Shown one piece after another: positions 56,690-64,000 of a stretch of 64,000 nucleotides of DNA. The position numbers and the translations under genes were made by a program. The stretch is taken from NCBI GenBank assembly GCA_965230265.1, contig OZ245999.1, forward strand, positions 3,162,001 through 3,226,000, given 5' to 3'. This stretch comes from JAJFKX01 sp965230265. Its GTDB lineage: Bacteria > Pseudomonadota > Gammaproteobacteria > Xanthomonadales > Wenzhouxiangellaceae. Within the stretch, counting starts at the first letter, position 1; each line of letters starts with the position of its first letter. The notes beneath the pieces were generated by a model. That model was not told the origin of the DNA, searched no databases, and saw only the letters and a program-made list of their open reading frames with translations.

Positions 56690-57453
56690 AATTACCCAAA
56701 TTGCTGACGGATAAACAACGTTGCCTGTTGCGGATTGCCGAACAGGACAGTTTTATCCCCTATGAAAAGCTCAATAGTGGTTTGGCCGAGTGGCAAAAGC
56801 AATATCAAAACGCCCAACCCTTCCCGCATATTTGTCTGGATGATGTATTTGATAATGAGCTATTGCGACATATCAACAGTGACTTCCCGGGTGCTGCCGG
56901 GCAACAAGACTGGGACACCTACCGCAAAGAAAATGAATGGATGAAAAACGCCACCGGGCGGGACTTTCAAATGTCATTTTTAATCCGGCATTTTCTGTAT
57001 GCATTAAGCTCTCGGTCTTTTTTGATCTGGCTTGAAAAGCTGACAGGAATCAAAAGCCTGATTCCAGATACTGAATTTATCGGTGGCGGCCTGCATGCCA
57101 CCCTGACTGGCGGGAAACTGGGTGTGCATGCAGATTTTAACAAGCATCAGCGCAACGGGCTGGATCGACGCCTGAATCTGCTGCTTTATTTGAATGAACA
57201 ATGGGATGAAAGCTGGAATGGTGCACTGGAGCTCTGGGATAAGGAATTGACCGGGTGCAAGCACAAAATTTTCCCCGTCTTCAATCGTATGGTAATTTTC
57301 TCAACCACTGATTTCAGCTTCCATGGTCATCCACAACCTTTAAAATGTCCGGATAATGTGGTTCGCAAGTCCATTGCATTGTATTACTACTCCAATGGCC
57401 GTCCACAAGAAGAAGTGTCCGATTCACATTTAACCAATTATCAAGATGTTTAG
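56686..57453 (+). CDS. 2-oxoglutarate/Fe(II)-dependent oxygenase (prolyl-4-hydroxylase-like)
   Basis: This 255-residue protein shows the facial triad of the superfamily: His148 and Asp150 in HADFN and a distal His in FHGHP (His213 or His215), with 2-oxoglutarate-binding Arg227 in RKSIALYYYS. The NLLLYLNEQWDESWNGALELW region is typical of P4H-type double-stranded beta-helix enzymes. It would hydroxylate an unknown substrate, plausibly the same sugar, lipid or peptide modified by its operon partners. Translation is coupled to the upstream deacetylase. Confidence 0.86.
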   Translation: MKLPKLLTDKQRCLLRIAEQDSFIPYEKLNSGLAEWQKQYQNAQPFPHICLDDVFDNELLRHINSDFPGAAGQQDWDTYRKENEWMKNATGRDFQMSFLIRHFLYALSSRSFLIWLEKLTGIKSLIPDTEFIGGGLHATLTGGKLGVHADFNKHQRNGLDRRLNLLLYLNEQWDESWNGALELWDKELTGCKHKIFPVFNRMVIFSTTDFSFHGHPQPLKCPDNVVRKSIALYYYSNGRPQEEVSDSHLTNYQDV

Positions 57454-57491
57454 CCTTGCAGGCTATATGCATCAATGAGCAAAAAAATAGC

Positions 57492-58250
57492 ATGAACACT
57501 GAAAACCTTTGGGAAAAAATTCAACAGCGCGACTGGTTCTATACCTTTGAGCTGCCATCAGGTCATCAAACACAATCGTATCTGCCAGACGAGGCCAGGG
57601 CAGTACACGACACCCGTTTGCAAATGATGCAAGCCTGTTTAAAAAATTATTATGGAGCAATGCCTGATAACAGTACGGCTATCGATCTGGCCTGTCACCA
57701 GGGTTATTTTTCTCATCATCTGGCAACAGCAGGCCACCACCAGGTAACCGGTATTGATGCCCGGCAAGAGCACATTGACGATGCCAGTCTAATCTGCGAA
57801 GCACTGGGACACGACAATATTTCGTTTCAGCAGCGCGATGTATTTTCATTATCACCAGAAACAGACGGACAGTTTGATACCGTGTTGATGTTCGGTTTGC
57901 TCTATCACCTGGAAAACCCGGTCGGGGCTTTACGGGTAGCCAAGTCACTGTGTAAACAAGTCTGCATCGTCGAAACCCAGGTCGGCCCGCATGTTTCCGG
58001 ACAACTGGACTGGGGGCATTATGAGTTTGTTAAACCGATGATGGGCAGTTTTGCTGTTATCGACGAAAGCCACGAAACCCATGGCCCGGAAATGAGTACA
58101 CTGGGGATATGCCTGGCGCCCTCAACAGAAACCCTGCTTTGGATTATGAAAAAAATTGGCTTTAGCCGGGTCGAATTACTAAAGCCGCCCCAGGGGGCTT
58201 ATGAGCAAATTCGTTTTGGCAAGCGGGTGATGGTGGCAGGTTATATCTGA
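57492..58250 (+). CDS. SAM-dependent methyltransferase (CmoB-like fold)
   Basis: This 252-residue protein starts at ATG 57492; an in-frame TTG at 57456 is the alternative. The class I methyltransferase core shows motif I as AIDLACHQGYFSHHLA, acidic motif II TGIDARQ and FGLLYHLENPVGALR, the last being common in CmoB-related enzymes. The N-terminal WFYTFELPSGHQTQSY element is also found in that group. A tRNA substrate cannot be excluded, but position inside the operon favours a small molecule or glycan. It precedes the second sulfotransferase by 13 nt. Confidence 0.85.
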   Translation: MNTENLWEKIQQRDWFYTFELPSGHQTQSYLPDEARAVHDTRLQMMQACLKNYYGAMPDNSTAIDLACHQGYFSHHLATAGHHQVTGIDARQEHIDDASLICEALGHDNISFQQRDVFSLSPETDGQFDTVLMFGLLYHLENPVGALRVAKSLCKQVCIVETQVGPHVSGQLDWGHYEFVKPMMGSFAVIDESHETHGPEMSTLGICLAPSTETLLWIMKKIGFSRVELLKPPQGAYEQIRFGKRVMVAGYI

Positions 58251-58263
58251 TAACCACCTTGCA

Positions 58264-59103
58264 ATGGCTTCTCGCTTACCCGATTTTTTGATTGTCGGTG
58301 CACAAAAATGTGGCACCACCTGGCTGCATCACCAGCTATCAACACATCCGCAAGTATTTCTGCCAGAGGCCAAAGACCATGAGTTTTTTTCCTATACACA
58401 ACAACCCAATAACGAGCAAATCAATGCCTGGTCCGAGCGTTACATAACCGCCAACAGTGATCAGATTATTGGTGATGCCACCGCCAGTTATTTTTGGTCT
58501 GCACTCAATCCACCATGGCATGTTCAACCCGAACATTTTAATCCGGATATTCCCAAAGCCATTGCCCAAACACTTGGCGAAAAAATCAAAGTCATTGTGA
58601 TCTTGCGTAGCCCGGTTGAGCGTGCAGTTTCAGCTTACCTCCACCATATCAGCATGGGCAGCCTAAGTGCCGATTGTGGTATTTTTTCAGCGCCTGAAAA
58701 ACTGGGTATATTAACCATCGGTTTTTTTGGCCAGCACCTGCGCCATTGGTTACAGTATTTTCCATCTGATCGCCTATTTGTAGAAACCCGCCCCATTAAA
58801 ACGCATCATCAACAGGTTCTTGCTGATCTTTGTTATTTTTTAGGTATTGCCCAGCGGCCGTTTGAACAAAGCGATCAGGTGGTTTACCGCGGTATGCGCC
58901 GCGCACAAAATGATGATGGTGTTTGGATACGTTTGCAGGACATTAAAAACCTGCCGGACATTAATCGAGCGATGCCGCTGATCAATATTAATAACGAAAA
59001 ATATGTCCGTGTTGTCCATCCAACCGAACTGGATAAATTAAAGCAATTGTATATTTCAGACCAGCAACTATTAAATGGTTTGCTTGAAGCTCAAAACAAT
59101 TAA
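58264..59103 (+). CDS. Sulfotransferase 2 of the decoration operon
   Basis: This 279-residue paralogue of the 55006 gene has FLIVGAQKCGTTWLHHQL at the PAPS loop and VILRSPVERAVSAYLHH at the 3'-phosphate site. The segments GQHLRHWLQYFPSDRLFVE and AYLHHISMGSL align directly with the first copy. Both copies keep all recognisable cofactor residues, so both are probably active, perhaps on different positions or acceptors. A deacetylase gene follows after 16 nt, repeating the order of the first pair. Confidence 0.9.
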   Translation: MASRLPDFLIVGAQKCGTTWLHHQLSTHPQVFLPEAKDHEFFSYTQQPNNEQINAWSERYITANSDQIIGDATASYFWSALNPPWHVQPEHFNPDIPKAIAQTLGEKIKVIVILRSPVERAVSAYLHHISMGSLSADCGIFSAPEKLGILTIGFFGQHLRHWLQYFPSDRLFVETRPIKTHHQQVLADLCYFLGIAQRPFEQSDQVVYRGMRRAQNDDGVWIRLQDIKNLPDINRAMPLININNEKYVRVVHPTELDKLKQLYISDQQLLNGLLEAQNN

Positions 59104-59119
59104 TTTGGGTTAATCTATT

Positions 59120-59947
59120 ATGCCAATAAAAATTCCCATATTAACCTACCACTCTCTGAATGCGCCGGGCCATGACTACCATAATAATGATCATATTGCA
59201 CTGGAAGCTGATCTGCAGATGATTCGTGAACTTGGCTTTACCCCGATTTCTCTGAATGCCATTACAGATTGGCTAAACCCTGATATTGATGACACCTTAC
59301 AGCCTGGTCGCTATGTTGGCATCAGCTTTGATGATGGCTGTGATCACGATTACCACGATTTTATTCATCCGGATATTCCAACGCTGGTCAGTTTTTACAA
59401 TATTATTTTGGCCAATAATCAAAAACACCCAACACTGCCCCCAGTCACAGCCACCAGTTTTGTTATCGCTTCACCGCAGGCACGTGATGTGCTGGACAAA
59501 ACCTGTATTGCAGGCCGTGATCAATGGCGCGATAGCTGGTGGTTACAAGCCCAGCAAAGCGGAATATTAACCATTGCCAACCACAGCTGGGATCACACAC
59601 ACCCTGAGTTGGATTTTGTGGCACAACATAACCAGGTGAAAGGCAATTTTCATTGCATTGACAATTGGCATGATGCTGATATGCAGATCATGCAGGCAGA
59701 GTGGTATATCCGTAATAAATTGGAGAGGCAAAGTGCCGGACTATTTGCTTATCCATATGGTGATACCAGTCCGTTTTTAATCGAGGAATATTTTCCTTAT
59801 CACCAATCAAAGTTCAAAGGGGCTTTTACCACTGGTGGGAAATATGTTTGCAATGATACCAACATCTGGGATATTCCAAGATTTGTCTGTGGTGATCACT
59901 GGTCTAAGCCAGAAGGGTTAAAACACATATTAATGCAATCGACTTAA
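59120..59947 (+). CDS. Polysaccharide deacetylase-like protein 2
   Basis: This 275-residue paralogue of the 55871 gene has IPILTYHS at the N-terminus, ISFDDG at 68-73 and HSWDH with His155 and His159, so the metal and catalytic residues of the NodB fold are retained. FAYPYGDTSPF and IPRFVCGDHWSKPEGL match the first copy. No signal peptide is visible. It ends the operon; prmA converges 27 nt later. A 14-nt A/T-rich palindrome (59952-59965) between them is the only possible stop signal seen. Confidence 0.88.
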   Translation: MPIKIPILTYHSLNAPGHDYHNNDHIALEADLQMIRELGFTPISLNAITDWLNPDIDDTLQPGRYVGISFDDGCDHDYHDFIHPDIPTLVSFYNIILANNQKHPTLPPVTATSFVIASPQARDVLDKTCIAGRDQWRDSWWLQAQQSGILTIANHSWDHTHPELDFVAQHNQVKGNFHCIDNWHDADMQIMQAEWYIRNKLERQSAGLFAYPYGDTSPFLIEEYFPYHQSKFKGAFTTGGKYVCNDTNIWDIPRFVCGDHWSKPEGLKHILMQST

Positions 59948-59974
59948 CCCAGAAAAAGCTTTTTCAAATATTGG

Positions 59975-60853
59975 CTAATCAGTGGTTTTAACGACCAACC
60001 GCGCCCAATCTTCACAACTGGCACGCCCTTGTATTTGGGCCAGTTTGCTGTAGGCAATTTCCAGGTTGGTCAGTTGAGTATTGAGAATGCCTGACAATAC
60101 GATATAACCATTCACTTTGGTTAATTCGACAAAGGCTGGTGCTAATTCAATTAATGGACCAGCCAAAATATTGGCCAATAATATATCAACCGGTTTACAG
60201 GCTAAATCCTCTGGCCTATTAATGGTTATCTGCTCTGCAACACCATTTAATTTTGCATTCTCATAAGTCGCCAGCAGCGCCTGGTCATCATGATCAATGG
60301 CATGGATAGAGGTTGCACCTTTTAAGGCACAGGCAATGGCCAAAATGCCTGAACCACAACCATAATCGATGACGGTTTTATCGGTCATATCAACCTGGTC
60401 AATCCATTCAAGACATAGTCTTGTAGTAGGGTGGGTCCCAGAGCCAAAGGCCAGGCCGGGGTCCAGGCGGATGATGGTTTTATTTTCGGTCTCTTCTGGC
60501 TCTATATGAGATGGATATATCCACAACCGCTGGCCAAACTGCATGGGCTGATATTGATCCATCCATGCGGTTTCCCATTGTTGGTCTTCAAGTGGTTCGT
60601 AACTGACCGAGTCAATGCGAATACCTGTATTGGTCAAAGCCGAGGTGATATCAGCCTCACAGGTTTCTGCAGGAAACAAACCCGTAACGATCACTTGATC
60701 CCAGATCGGATGGGTTTGTGGATCGGGCTCAAGCAATGGTTGATCGGCGGCATCAGTCACTGTCACCGATAGTGCTTCTAATTTGATCAATAGCGCTTCA
60801 ATATCACCCGCTTGCTCACCGGTGGCGGTTATCTTTACCTGTAACCAGGCCAT
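59975..60853 (-). CDS. prmA: Ribosomal protein L11 methyltransferase
   Basis: This 292-residue enzyme trimethylates ribosomal protein L11. The N-terminal substrate-binding domain starts MAWLQVKITATGEQAGDIEA. The methyltransferase domain includes LDPGLAFGSGTHPTTRLCL and SAM motif VIDYGCGSGILAIA, and later ILLANILAGPL. It is the last gene of an aroQ-accB-accC-prmA run, 21 nt after accC; this order is common in Gammaproteobacteria. Confidence 0.96.
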   Translation of the reverse strand: MAWLQVKITATGEQAGDIEALLIKLEALSVTVTDAADQPLLEPDPQTHPIWDQVIVTGLFPAETCEADITSALTNTGIRIDSVSYEPLEDQQWETAWMDQYQPMQFGQRLWIYPSHIEPEETENKTIIRLDPGLAFGSGTHPTTRLCLEWIDQVDMTDKTVIDYGCGSGILAIACALKGATSIHAIDHDDQALLATYENAKLNGVAEQITINRPEDLACKPVDILLANILAGPLIELAPAFVELTKVNGYIVLSGILNTQLTNLEIAYSKLAQIQGRASCEDWARLVVKTTD

Positions 60854-60874
60854 TATTTTCTTGATCGATTAAAT

Positions 60875-62230
60875 CTACTGTTTGTCTTTAGCCAGTAACT
60901 TTTCTAAATAGTGGATATTATTACCACCCTCTATAAAGCCCGGGTCTTTGAGTAGCCGTTGATGCAACGCAGCGTTGGTCTTAATCCCATTGACCACCAT
61001 TTCATCCAATGCCACGCTCATCCGAGCCATCGCCGATGCTCGATCAGGTCCATGAGCAATCAATTTGCCGATCATTGAATCATAATGCGGCGGTACGGTG
61101 TAGCCATCATAGATATGGCTATCGACACGAATTCCCGGACCGCCAGGCGTATGCACGGCTTCAATAGTACCCGGTGACGGCATAAACGTTTCCGGATCTT
61201 CCGCATTGATACGACATTCAATCGCATGACCAAGAAAGCGAATATCATCTTGGGTATAACGCAGTTTTTGACCATTGGCCACACGGATTTGCTCCTGCAC
61301 CAAGTCAACGCCGGTAATGCGTTCGCTGACAGGGTGTTCGACCTGAATCCGAGTGTTCATTTCGATGAAATAAAACTCGCCATTTTCATATAAAAACTCA
61401 AAAGTCCCTGCACCACGATAGCCAATTCTTTGGCAGGCCTCTGTACAGACTTTCCCTATCCGAGCACGGACCTCTTCAGTAATTCCCGGTGCAGGCGCTT
61501 CTTCGATAACCTTTTGGTGACGGCGCTGCATAGAACAGTCACGTTCACCCAGATGGATAGCATTGCCATGCGTGTCAGAGAGCACCTGGATTTCCACATG
61601 CCGGGGGTTTTCCAGGTATTTTTCCATGTATACGGTTTTATCACCGAATGCACTGCCGGCTTCTTGCTGAGTCAAACCGATTGAATCAGTCAGTTTTGCC
61701 GGTTCATGCACCACCCGCATACCCCGGCCACCGCCACCGGCAGCGGCTTTGATCAATACCGGGTAGCCAATTTTTTCAGCGATCTGCTGACATTGAATTG
61801 GATCGCTGGGCAACGGACCTCCAGAGCCAGGCACACAGGGCACCCCGGCCTGTTGCATGGCCTTGATGGCCGATACCTTATCGCCCATTAAACGTATGGT
61901 GTCCGCTCGTGGTCCGATAAACGTGAATCCACTTTCTTCTACACGCTCGGCAAAATCAGCATTTTCTGCCAAAAAGCCATAGCCTGGATGAACCGCAGTT
62001 GCATTGGTGACTTCCATCGCCGCAATAATGACTGGAATATTCAGGTAACTCTGGGTGGCTGGAGGCGGTCCGATACAAATGGCTTCATCGGCCATCGCTA
62101 CATGTTTAAGATTACGGTCTGCAGTGGAATGTACTGCCACAGTACGAATGCCCATCGCTGCGCAGGCACGCAGAATCCGTAAGGCTATTTCGCCGCGGTT
62201 GGCGATTAATACTTTGTTGATATCAGCCAT
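60875..62230 (-). CDS. accC: Acetyl-CoA carboxylase, biotin carboxylase subunit
   Basis: This 451-residue ATP-grasp enzyme carboxylates the biotin carried by AccB, the first half of malonyl-CoA synthesis. It begins INKVLIANRGEIALRILRA and has the glycine-rich ATP loop KAAAGGGGRGMRVV, MQRRHQKVIEEAPAP and the catalytic FIEMNTRIQVEHPVSE segment. Length is that of the standard subunit. It lies 10 nt downstream of accB and presumably shares its mRNA. Confidence 0.98.
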   Translation of the reverse strand: MADINKVLIANRGEIALRILRACAAMGIRTVAVHSTADRNLKHVAMADEAICIGPPPATQSYLNIPVIIAAMEVTNATAVHPGYGFLAENADFAERVEESGFTFIGPRADTIRLMGDKVSAIKAMQQAGVPCVPGSGGPLPSDPIQCQQIAEKIGYPVLIKAAAGGGGRGMRVVHEPAKLTDSIGLTQQEAGSAFGDKTVYMEKYLENPRHVEIQVLSDTHGNAIHLGERDCSMQRRHQKVIEEAPAPGITEEVRARIGKVCTEACQRIGYRGAGTFEFLYENGEFYFIEMNTRIQVEHPVSERITGVDLVQEQIRVANGQKLRYTQDDIRFLGHAIECRINAEDPETFMPSPGTIEAVHTPGGPGIRVDSHIYDGYTVPPHYDSMIGKLIAHGPDRASAMARMSVALDEMVVNGIKTNAALHQRLLKDPGFIEGGNNIHYLEKLLAKDKQ

Positions 62231-62240
62231 ATTCCCCGCC

Positions 62241-62708
62241 TCAGGCTATGACAAACAAGGGTTGATCGTATTCGACCGCTTCACCGTTTTCACCCAGAAT
62301 AGCCACCACTTTGCCGCCCTTATCTGACTCAATCTGGTTGAACATTTTCATGGCTTCGATCATGCATAAGGTATCGCCTGGCTCTACTACCTGACCAATG
62401 GTCACAAACACTTCCGCCTCGGGCGATGGTGCAGAATAGTAAGTCCCCACCATGGGTGAACGAACCACATGACCATCAGGCAGGCCACCGTCACTGCTTT
62501 CGGTTTCTGAAGAAGCTGCCGGAGGTGGTGCAGCAGGGGCGGCGTGTGGTTGCACCGGCGCTGCTATTGTTGGGGCTGGCATGGCAACCTGAGCGGCTGC
62601 GCTTTGTCTGGATAAGCGTACTGATTCTTCGCCTTCATGAATTTCGATTTCACTCAAGTTGGAATCTTCCAACAACTCAATCAACTTTTTGACTTTACGT
62701 ATGTCCAT
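62241..62708 (-). CDS. accB: Biotin carboxyl carrier protein of acetyl-CoA carboxylase
   Basis: This 155-residue protein has an N-terminal helical segment (IRKVKKLIELLEDSNLSEIEI), a Pro/Ala-rich flexible linker around residues 40-70 and a C-terminal biotinyl domain. The biotinylated lysine lies in CMIEAMKMFNQIE. The thumb-like insertion region PSPEAEVFVTIGQ is present. It precedes accC by 10 nt and follows aroQ after 75 nt, where its own promoter may lie. Confidence 0.97.
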   Translation of the reverse strand: MDIRKVKKLIELLEDSNLSEIEIHEGEESVRLSRQSAAAQVAMPAPTIAAPVQPHAAPAAPPPAASSETESSDGGLPDGHVVRSPMVGTYYSAPSPEAEVFVTIGQVVEPGDTLCMIEAMKMFNQIESDKGGKVVAILGENGEAVEYDQPLFVIA

Positions 62709-62783
62709 GCTTGTTCCCGATAATGATTACATTGGTTGTAGTAGGTAATAACTGGTTTAGCTAAACTGGCCTGATCAGATCGC

Positions 62784-63242
62784 TTAGGTGTCGCAACTGC
62801 TGTCAAGATGATTAATCAATGCCTGCAATCCCAGCACATAGCCATCTGCACCAAAGCCAGCGATAGTGCCAATGGCAATATCACTGAAATAAGAATGGTG
62901 TCGAAATGGTTCGCGCGTTTGCGGTTGTGACAGATGCACCTCGACAAATGGTAACTTCACCGCCAACAAACCATCACGCAATGCAACACTGGTGTGGGTA
63001 AACGCGGCTGGATTGAATAACAAACCGTTTGTACCATCAGCCAGCGTAGCGTGAATACGTTCTAGCAATTGGTGTTCAGCATTGGCCTGGAAATGATCCA
63101 AATCAAAACCACAAGTCGAGGCAAACTGCTGACATTCATTGATGATGTCTTGCAAGGTTTTGGAGCCATAGATTTGTTGCTCACGCTGGCCGAGCAGATT
63201 AAGATTCGGCCCATTTAAAATTAACAGTTTGGCCACTGACAT
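62784..63242 (-). CDS. aroQ: Type II 3-dehydroquinate dehydratase
   Basis: This 152-residue enzyme converts 3-dehydroquinate to 3-dehydroshikimate. The N-terminus LLILNGPNLNLLGQREQQIYG includes the lid with the catalytic Arg and Tyr (split: ILNGPNLNLLGQRE, QQIYG). NPAAFTHTSVALRD is the family's NPGAYTHTS region with two changes. EVHLSQPQTREPFRHHSYFS is intact. It diverges from a sulfotransferase-like gene across 126 nt. Confidence 0.96.
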   Translation of the reverse strand: MSVAKLLILNGPNLNLLGQREQQIYGSKTLQDIINECQQFASTCGFDLDHFQANAEHQLLERIHATLADGTNGLLFNPAAFTHTSVALRDGLLAVKLPFVEVHLSQPQTREPFRHHSYFSDIAIGTIAGFGADGYVLGLQALINHLDSSCDT

Positions 63243-63368
63243 TCCGGTAATAACTGATATATTAAGTGTGCATCAAGCGACGGGTTGTGTCTATACCAAT
63301 GAGTAAATTATCCTGCTTTTGGCCGCAGATGAGTGCATTTTTGCCAATTATCGTGACATTTTTACCAC

Positions 63369-64000
63369 ATGACTAGTCCAGGTAGCGTCTTGCCATTGCG
63401 TTTGGCGGTATGGTCTGGGCCGCGCAATATCTCTACCGCAACTATGCGCTCGTGGGGTAACCGCTCAGACACTGTGGTGGTAGATGAACCTTTTTATGCG
63501 CATTACCTGGCGACAACGGGTATCTATCATCCTGGTCGTGATGAAGTGCTGGCTCATCAAGAAAATGACTGGCGCAAAGTCAGCCAACAATTACTAGAGC
63601 CAATACCCGATGGTAAAAGTATTTTTTATCAAAAACACATGGCCCATCATTTATTGCCCAGTATGCAAGGAGACTGGATCAATGAATTACAGCACGTGTT
63701 TTTGATTCGCCGGCCGGATGCCATGTTGCTGTCACTCGATAAGGTTCTGGACAACCCCCAACTACCTGATACCGGCTTACCGCAACAACTGGAATTATTT
63801 GAACAGGTAAAACACGAAACCGGGCAAACACCGGTGGTGATTGACTCTGCTGATGTATTACGCAACCCCGAGAGTATGTTACGTGCATGGTGCCAAAGCC
63901 TGAATGTAAGTTTCACCATGGATATGCTTAGCTGGCCACCTGGCAGACGTGATACCGACGGTATCTGGGCTAAACACTGGTATGACAAAGTAGAACAATC
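63369..64000 (+). CDS. Sulfotransferase-fold protein (5' part; continues past window)
   Basis: From ATG 63369 the frame stays open to the right edge (210 codons). The N-terminal LRLAVWSGPRNISTATMRSW is a P-loop typical of a bacterial sulfotransferase-like family often mis-annotated as aminotransferase-related. HVFLIRRPDAMLLSLDKV near residue 119 matches the 3'-phosphate binding region. The acceptor is unknown. The 3' end and any downstream partner are outside the window. Confidence 0.78.
   Translation, partial: MTSPGSVLPLRLAVWSGPRNISTATMRSWGNRSDTVVVDEPFYAHYLATTGIYHPGRDEVLAHQENDWRKVSQQLLEPIPDGKSIFYQKHMAHHLLPSMQGDWINELQHVFLIRRPDAMLLSLDKVLDNPQLPDTGLPQQLELFEQVKHETGQTPVVIDSADVLRNPESMLRAWCQSLNVSFTMDMLSWPPGRRDTDGIWAKHWYDKVEQ

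Noticed and set aside
59952..59965. Perfect 14-nt palindrome GAAAAAGCTTTTTC as a terminator
   Set aside because: It has no G/C stem core and no loop, so it is too weak to call as an intrinsic terminator.

Overview
The window looks like chromosomal DNA of a free-living, probably marine, gammaproteobacterium of moderate G+C. The gene order def-fmt-rsmB-DUF4390-ntrY-ntrX-trkA-trkH, read against the divergent LysM-dprA-smg-topA-tsaC-hemF block, is typical of Gammaproteobacteria. An Oar-type TonB receptor, a membrane pyrophosphatase and large secreted SpvB/RHS proteins point towards the Xanthomonadales/Marinicella side of the class. That placement is an inference from gene content, not a phylogeny.

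Layout. 1-9428 (minus): the 5' 9.4 kb of one giant secreted gene (signal peptide, leucine-rich repeats, SpvB domain, FG-GAP repeats, start of RHS repeats) that runs off the left edge. 9709-16680 (minus): housekeeping block hemF, tsaC, topA, smg, dprA and a LysM protein. 16828-27049 (plus): def, fmt, rsmB, a DUF4390 lipoprotein-like gene, the NtrY/NtrX two-component pair (NtrX has a degenerate AAA+ domain), the Trk potassium uptake genes and a small TPR gene. 27111-31755: a lipid A-type acyltransferase, dtd, an ArsR/CDF metal-efflux operon with a palindromic operator candidate, a DUF4124 protein and glnA. 32043-45426: mostly exported or metabolic singletons, namely a Cys-rich lipoprotein, PrpD, an Oar receptor, PhoD-type phosphatase, metzincin protease, GST, DUF1295 protein, Vgb-like beta-propeller, GNAT protein, REP-like hairpins and a secreted amidohydrolase. 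45492-49146: a sulfotransferase-like gene and a GtrB/GT-C glycosyltransferase pair. 49249-53923: hppA (K+-dependent type by motif), followed by a secreted-protein gene that is bracketed by a second, partial copy of the hppA 3' end and terminator.

54032-59947 is the most unusual part: a divergent acyltransferase-like gene and a tight six-gene plus-strand operon reading sulfotransferase, polysaccharide deacetylase, 2OG-Fe(II) oxygenase, methyltransferase, sulfotransferase, deacetylase. It contains two related sulfotransferase/deacetylase pairs and no glycosyltransferase, so it looks like a decoration cassette for a glycan or glycolipid made elsewhere. 59975-63242 (minus) is aroQ-accB-accC-prmA (fatty acid initiation, shikimate pathway, L11 methylation). 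A further sulfotransferase-fold gene starts at 63369 and leaves the right edge, which gives four sulfotransferase-like genes in the last 18.5 kb.

No tRNA, rRNA, CRISPR array, transposase or integrase was recognised.
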